From assembly GCA_947627565.1 (NCBI GenBank), contig CANQWO010000011.1:1-51044 (forward strand): a stretch of 51,044 bases of DNA. Reading direction: 5' to 3'. The notes under the pieces are model-generated. The model was not told the origin of the DNA. It saw only the letters and a program-made list of their open reading frames with translations, and ran no database searches. The position numbers were made by a program, and so were the translations under genes. The DNA is from an uncultured Clostridia bacterium (GTDB lineage: Bacteria; Bacillota; Clostridia; Christensenellales; Borkfalkiaceae). Every line of letters starts with the position of its first letter. Position 1 is the stretch's first letter. Below, piece by piece: positions 47,616 through 51,044 of this stretch.

Positions 47616-49280
47616 TTATCCGTCCTGTTCGATCGCGGCCTCCTGCCGGTTGCAGGCGGCGATCCGCGCCAGACCCTCTTCCGAGAGCTTGCTCGCGCGA
47701 TCGTAGGTATAGAGCCCGTTCTGCTCCTGCTCCACGTCGTAGAGCTGGGTATAGCAGAAGCCGGAGAGCTTGCGGCAGCCCTTCAACAGGGAGACGAGCC
47801 GCTCGTAGTACTGCAAAAATTCCTCTTCGGAGGAGACGCTGGCATAGCCCCAGCCGTCTCCGCCCAAGCTGACGCCCCCCACTTCGCTCGCGTGCGTGGG
47901 CCCGCCGTGATAGCGGAGGTCCTCTGCGGGGGAATAGAGATGGGGCACGTCGAGCGTCTCCCCTTCCAGCTCCGAAAGATATTGCTGAAAGCGCTCGGGG
48001 CTCTCATAGCAATGGAAGTCGAAGAGATCGGTCCTGTGCCCGTGCCAACCCCCGCTGACGTCCACGCAGGGACGGGTGGGGTCGAGGGATTTCGTGAGGT
48101 CGTAGACGGCGTCCACAAAGCGGACGTCGCGAAGTTTTTCGGGGTCGTCGAGGTCGGCCCACGTCTCGTTCAGGGGGCACCACAGCACGATGGAGGGATG
48201 GTTGATGTCCCTTTCCACCGCTTCCGTCCACTCGCGTTTGAAGTTCTCGAGCCCGTCCAAATCGCAGTAGCGCATCCCCCAGCTCGGAAATTCCCCCCAT
48301 ACCATGTACCCGAGACGGTCGCAATGATAGAGGAAGCGTGGATCAAAGAGTTTTTGATGCAGGCGGGCGCCGTTGAAGCCGAGTTGCATGGCGAGCTTGA
48401 TGTCCCGCACCATGCTCTCCTCGTCGGGGTAGGTATAGAGCCCCTCGGGATGATAGCCTTGGTCGAGCACGAGGCGCTGGAAAAGGGGCTTGCCGTTGAG
48501 GAGGAAGCGATCGCCCTCAAAGCGCACTTCGCGGAGCCCGAAATAGCTCTTCACGCAGTCTTTCCCGAAGCGGAGGACGACGTCGTAGAGCCGCCCCGCG
48601 CCCGCTTCCCAGAGATGGGTTTCCTCCAAACGGACGAAGAGCTCGGCGCTCTCCTTCGCCTGCGCTTGCGCCTCGCCCATGAGCCGGCCTTGATAATAGA
48701 CCTCCATACGCAGTTCGCCCTCGCCCTTCGTTCGGACCCGCGCGGTCACGTTGCCGTTTTGCGCGTCGGGGAAAAAGCGGACGCGCTCGATGTGCGCCTC
48801 GGGGACGTATTCCAGCCAAACGGGCTGCCAGATCCCCGTCACGCGGGAATAGAAACAGCCTTGGCTCTCCCCTTTCGATTGCTTGCCCGAGGGCGCGTTG
48901 GCGGAGACGTCGTTCTCCACCTCGACCGCGATCTCGTTCTTCCCCGCGACGACGAGGGAGGCGATGTCAAACTGAAAGGGCGTATAACCCCCCTTGTGCT
49001 CGCCCGCGTAGATCCCGTTCACATACACGCGCGCCGTGCGGTCGACGGCGCCGAAGCGGAGAAGAAGCCTCCCTTCGGGCAGCGCAAGCGTCACCTTTTT
49101 TCTGTATACGCACCGCGTGATCACGCCGCGATAGCCCAATCCGCGCGCAGATTCGATGCAAAAGGGAACCTGAATGGTCCCGGAAAAATTCCCCGTGGGA
49201 GCGGTGATTTCGATCTCCCACGTCCCGATCAGGGGAAGAACTTCTCTTTCAAACTGCGGATCAAAGGGTGTGTTCGGCAT
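47616..49280 (-). CDS. GH2 family glycoside hydrolase
   Basis: A 554-residue glycosidase: jelly-roll sugar-binding domain (~1-155; RFGAVDRTARVYVNGIYAGEHKGGYTPF is diagnostic of GH2), Ig-like domain (~160-255) and TIM barrel. RDINHPSIVLWCPLNETW puts the acid/base Glu at 372; HASEVGG gives Glu466 as candidate nucleophile. The family includes beta-galactosidase, beta-mannosidase and beta-glucuronidase; the specificity is open. There is no signal peptide. The promoter at 49315-49344 places transcription start near 49307, so an in-frame ATG at 49310 cannot be used; 49280 is preferred over 49292 because of a weak GAGA site. Confidence 0.9.
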   Translation of the reverse strand: MPNTPFDPQFEREVLPLIGTWEIEITAPTGNFSGTIQVPFCIESARGLGYRGVITRCVYRKKVTLALPEGRLLLRFGAVDRTARVYVNGIYAGEHKGGYTPFQFDIASLVVAGKNEIAVEVENDVSANAPSGKQSKGESQGCFYSRVTGIWQPVWLEYVPEAHIERVRFFPDAQNGNVTARVRTKGEGELRMEVYYQGRLMGEAQAQAKESAELFVRLEETHLWEAGAGRLYDVVLRFGKDCVKSYFGLREVRFEGDRFLLNGKPLFQRLVLDQGYHPEGLYTYPDEESMVRDIKLAMQLGFNGARLHQKLFDPRFLYHCDRLGYMVWGEFPSWGMRYCDLDGLENFKREWTEAVERDINHPSIVLWCPLNETWADLDDPEKLRDVRFVDAVYDLTKSLDPTRPCVDVSGGWHGHRTDLFDFHCYESPERFQQYLSELEGETLDVPHLYSPAEDLRYHGGPTHASEVGGVSLGGDGWGYASVSSEEEFLQYYERLVSLLKGCRKLSGFCYTQLYDVEQEQNGLYTYDRASKLSEEGLARIAACNRQEAAIEQDG

Positions 49281-49314
49281 AGTGTGTCTCATTAAGTGTT
49301 TATTTTTCACAAAT

Positions 49315-49344
49315 ATTGTAACACTCAGCGCGCGGAAATGTCAA
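49315..49344 (-). promoter_or_regulatory. Promoter of the GH2 gene/glycan locus
   Basis: TTGACA (49339-49344) and TACAAT (49315-49320), 18 bases apart on the minus strand. Confidence 0.8.
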
Positions 49345-49385
49345 TACTCACAAGCTGACTAATAGTTGAATGTTTCAAACGGTAC

Positions 49386-49406
49386 ATTTCCCAAAATTTG
49401 AGAAAT
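49386..49406. promoter_or_regulatory. Candidate operator between divergent promoters
   Basis: A 21-bp imperfect palindrome, ATTTC at one end, GAAAT at the other and AAATTT near the centre, lies between the GH2 and regulator promoters. It is the likeliest site for the divergent regulator. Confidence 0.5.
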
Positions 49407-49425
49407 AAATCTATCATGTGAGAAC

Positions 49426-49454
49426 TTGACATCCCCTCTCGGGTATGATAAAAT
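49426..49454 (+). promoter_or_regulatory. Promoter of the ArsR-type regulator
   Basis: TTGACA and TAAAAT, 17 bases apart, followed by a TTGAGG ribosome site and ATG 49471. Confidence 0.82.
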
Positions 49455-49470
49455 AAATTTGAGGTTTCCC

Positions 49471-50424
49471 ATGAGCGATATCATCAACAGTGAAAAGAAC
49501 ATCCGTCTCGAAGTAAACAGCGACGCCGACCTTGCGACCATCTGCAAGATCAGCCGCGCCCTCTCCGTGCCCGACCGGATCCGCATCCTGCGCTCCCTGC
49601 TCCTCCGGTCCAAAAACGTTTCGGACATCGCCGCCGAACTCAACATCCCCATCTCGTCGGTGGCGCGCCATATCGACGTTTTGGCGGACGCCCAGCTCAT
49701 CTTCGTGGACTATCAGCCCGGACTCAAGGGGCACACCAAGTATTGTTCGCAGATCGTGATGAGTTACATGGTGGATCTGAGCGCGCCCCGCATCGAGGAA
49801 TCGCCCGAGCGGGAGTATTCGGTGGAGATCCCCGTGGGCATGTTCTCGGAGTGCAACATCAAGGCCCCCTGCGGCATGACGGGCAAGACGGGCGCGCTCG
49901 GCGCCTTCGATGAGCCCGGCATCTTCTTCGAGCCCGCGCGCACGGACGCCGAATGTATTTGGTTCGATACGGGATTCATCTCCTATAACTTCCCCACCAC
50001 GCCCCTGAAACACCATCGCTGCACCGAGATCTCCTTCTCCTTCGAGGCGTGCTCGGAGACGGTGTATTACAACAACAATTGGCCGAGCGACATCACCGTG
50101 TCGGTGAACGGTGTGGAGGTCACCACCTTCACCTCCCCCGGGGACTTCGGCGGACGGCGAGGCAAATTTACGCCCGAATATTGGCCCATCACGAGCACGC
50201 AGTTCGGGCTTTTGAAAAAAATCACGATCAACGGACAGGGTGTGTTCGTGGACAACGTGATGGCTTCCTCCAAAGTGACGTTCGACGACCTCAAACTGTA
50301 TGAGGGCTCCGCCGTCGTCCTCTCCATCGGCGTGCGGGAGGACGCCAAGCACCGCGGCGGGATCAATCTCTTCGGCAAGAACTTCGGGGACTTCCCGCAG
50401 GCCATCGTCATGTCGGTCAAGTGA
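49471..50424 (+). CDS. ArsR-type regulator with C-terminal beta-rich domain
   Basis: A 317-residue protein. Residues ~18-85 are a winged helix of ArsR type (CKISRALSVPDRIRILRSLLLRSKNVSDIAAELNIPISSVARHIDVLADAQLIF). The remaining ~220 residues have no metal-binding cysteines in ArsR positions and instead read as a beta-sandwich (KHHRCTEISFSFEACSETVYYNNNWPSDITVSVNG and later strands), reminiscent of jelly-roll ligand-binding modules. It is divergent from the glycan locus, so it is probably its regulator, with the C-domain sensing a sugar. Start ATG 49471 follows GAGG. Confidence 0.82.
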   Translation: MSDIINSEKNIRLEVNSDADLATICKISRALSVPDRIRILRSLLLRSKNVSDIAAELNIPISSVARHIDVLADAQLIFVDYQPGLKGHTKYCSQIVMSYMVDLSAPRIEESPEREYSVEIPVGMFSECNIKAPCGMTGKTGALGAFDEPGIFFEPARTDAECIWFDTGFISYNFPTTPLKHHRCTEISFSFEACSETVYYNNNWPSDITVSVNGVEVTTFTSPGDFGGRRGKFTPEYWPITSTQFGLLKKITINGQGVFVDNVMASSKVTFDDLKLYEGSAVVLSIGVREDAKHRGGINLFGKNFGDFPQAIVMSVK

Positions 50425-50462
50425 CGAAATTTTCTCATAAACCAGACAACGTGTTTTTCATC

Positions 50463-50493
50463 AAAAAACGAGGCGATCTCGCCTCGTTTTTTT
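50463..50493 (+). terminator. Terminator of the regulator gene
   Basis: AAAAAACGAGGCGA and TCGCCTCGTTTTTT form a nearly uninterrupted stem with the T-run built in. Confidence 0.9.
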
Positions 50494-50514
50494 GCGTCCC
50501 GACGCATGATATTC

Positions 50515-50540
50515 AGACATGGTATGCCCGTTTTCGCTCT
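50515..50540 (+). repeat. Dispersed intergenic repeat, copy 6
   Basis: Begins AGACATGGTATGCCCG and is identical to copy 2 over 25 nt; the flanking sequences are unrelated. Confidence 0.75.
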
Positions 50541-50578
50541 GTAAACCCATTATTTATATCGCGCAAAAAGTTTTCTGC

Positions 50579-50610
50579 GAAAAACCGTCTGCGGAAAATT
50601 CCGCAGACGG
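50579..50610 (-). terminator. Terminator of the collagen-like gene
   Basis: CCGTCTGCGGAA and TTCCGCAGACGG form a perfect 12-pair stem; on the minus strand TTTTTCGC follows. Confidence 0.85.
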
Positions 50611-50630
50611 CGTAATGCGCACTGCTCGGA

Positions 50631-50984
50631 TCAGCCGGCCGCACCCGTCGCGATGATGCCCGCCTCCACGAGATTGGTAATGAGCTGGTTGAGCGTCGCC
50701 GCAACGGCAGGCGCCTCGGCCGTGGTGGGATCCGTGACGAGCGGAACATTGGCCGCAACGGCGCTCGGGCCAGTTTCGCCGCGGGGAATGGTGAAATTCA
50801 AGATCACATTGTCCGCCGTTCCACCCTGCGTGACGAGCGCGTCCGTACCCGGGTCGCCCGTCGTGGTCGTGCCGACTGTCACGGTCGGCGTGATGCCGTC
50901 GGCACCGGGCGCACCGTCGGCGCCGGCGGGACCGACAGGGCCCGTCGCACCATCGGCACCGGTGGGCCCCGTTGCTCTTGTGCC
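50631..50984 (-). pseudogene. Collagen-like protein, 5' end missing
   Basis: On the minus strand the frame reads Gly-X-Y triplets (TGPTGADGATGPVGPAGADG, then APGADGITP) followed by a non-collagen C-terminal domain with a predicted amphipathic end (APAVAATLNQLITNLVEAGI). Such proteins form trimeric filaments on spores or cell surfaces in Clostridia. In frame, directly before the first triplets, there is a stop codon (50985-50987) and no start codon, so the gene is either interrupted by an insertion at 50984 or misassembled at a repetitive Gly-X-Y region. A GTG at 50882 could start a short remnant. Confidence 0.7.
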
Positions 50985-51044
50985 TTATGGGACGGTTTTT
51001 ATTTTGTTTTTCCTGAATTCTTCCAAACTTTCGTCCGCAAGAAA
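50985..51044 (-). CDS. C-terminal end of an unidentified gene
   Basis: Nineteen codons in the minus-strand frame (LADESLEEFRKNKIKTVP at the end) run to a stop at 50985, with the rest beyond the window. The charged C-terminus and its abrupt position against the collagen repeats fit the end of an insertion-sequence transposase, but this is a guess. No inverted repeats can be verified at the edge. Confidence 0.4.
   Translation of the reverse strand, partial: FLADESLEEFRKNKIKTVP

Noticed and set aside
1-51044. CRISPR array or group II intron
   Set aside because: No regularly spaced direct repeats with unique spacers, no Cas gene, and no intron domain V or reverse transcriptase were found.

Overview
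The window looks like a chromosomal segment of a GC-rich anaerobic Bacillota (Clostridia-like) genome. The case rests on textbook TTGACA-N17-TATAAT promoters, strong GGAGG ribosome sites, a monomeric [FeFe]-hydrogenase, a six-cysteine RiPP precursor of the clostridial type, lipoprotein-anchored sugar ABC importers without an ATPase gene, and a collagen-like surface protein. I cannot name the species. There is no rRNA, no intact tRNA and no CRISPR array.

Region 1 (1-6082) is the right end of a decayed integrative element that continues past the left edge. It holds phage/ICE-type genes on the minus strand (a partial gene, a zinc-ribbon protein, a KilA-N protein), two type II toxin-antitoxin modules (HicAB with a 57-aa HicA, and BrnTA), a possible ribbon-helix-helix protein, a 43-aa ORF and a 98-aa ORF. 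The element ends in only the catalytic C-terminus of a tyrosine integrase, next to the first 40 nt of a tRNA-Ser(CGA). An internal deletion appears to have removed the element's core.

Region 2 (6.1-14.5 kb, minus strand) starts with an [FeFe]-hydrogenase translationally coupled to an APH-fold kinase. Next come a RiPP pair (precursor plus radical SAM/SPASM maturase) and an amino-sugar operon galE-ROK kinase-nagB-nagA.

Region 3 (14.6-35.9 kb) is mostly housekeeping: ClpB, an XRE regulator, a YitT membrane protein, AsnS, ProS, DegV, a phosphohexomutase, transketolase, a small operon (unknown protein, lipase-like hydrolase, DUF1295 protein, nitroreductase), and a divergent cation-homeostasis pair (Ca2+-type P-ATPase versus antiporter plus MgtC).

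Region 4 (36.0-50.4 kb) is a glycan-utilisation locus on the minus strand: GH2 glycosidase, BNR-repeat sialidase-like protein, NanA-like lyase, sugar-binding lipoprotein, two tandem paralogous multidomain lipoproteins, two permeases and a TIM-barrel lipoprotein. An ArsR-type regulator with a large C-terminal beta-rich domain is divergently transcribed. Imported sugar acids would be cleaved by the lyase, and the resulting amino sugars could feed NagA/NagB of region 2. The window ends in a collagen-like gene that has lost its 5' end.

The main unexplained signals are a dispersed intergenic repeat (two copies identical over 25 nt but 38 kb apart), the RiPP pair, two promoters placed to give leaderless mRNAs, and several well-formed candidate operators.
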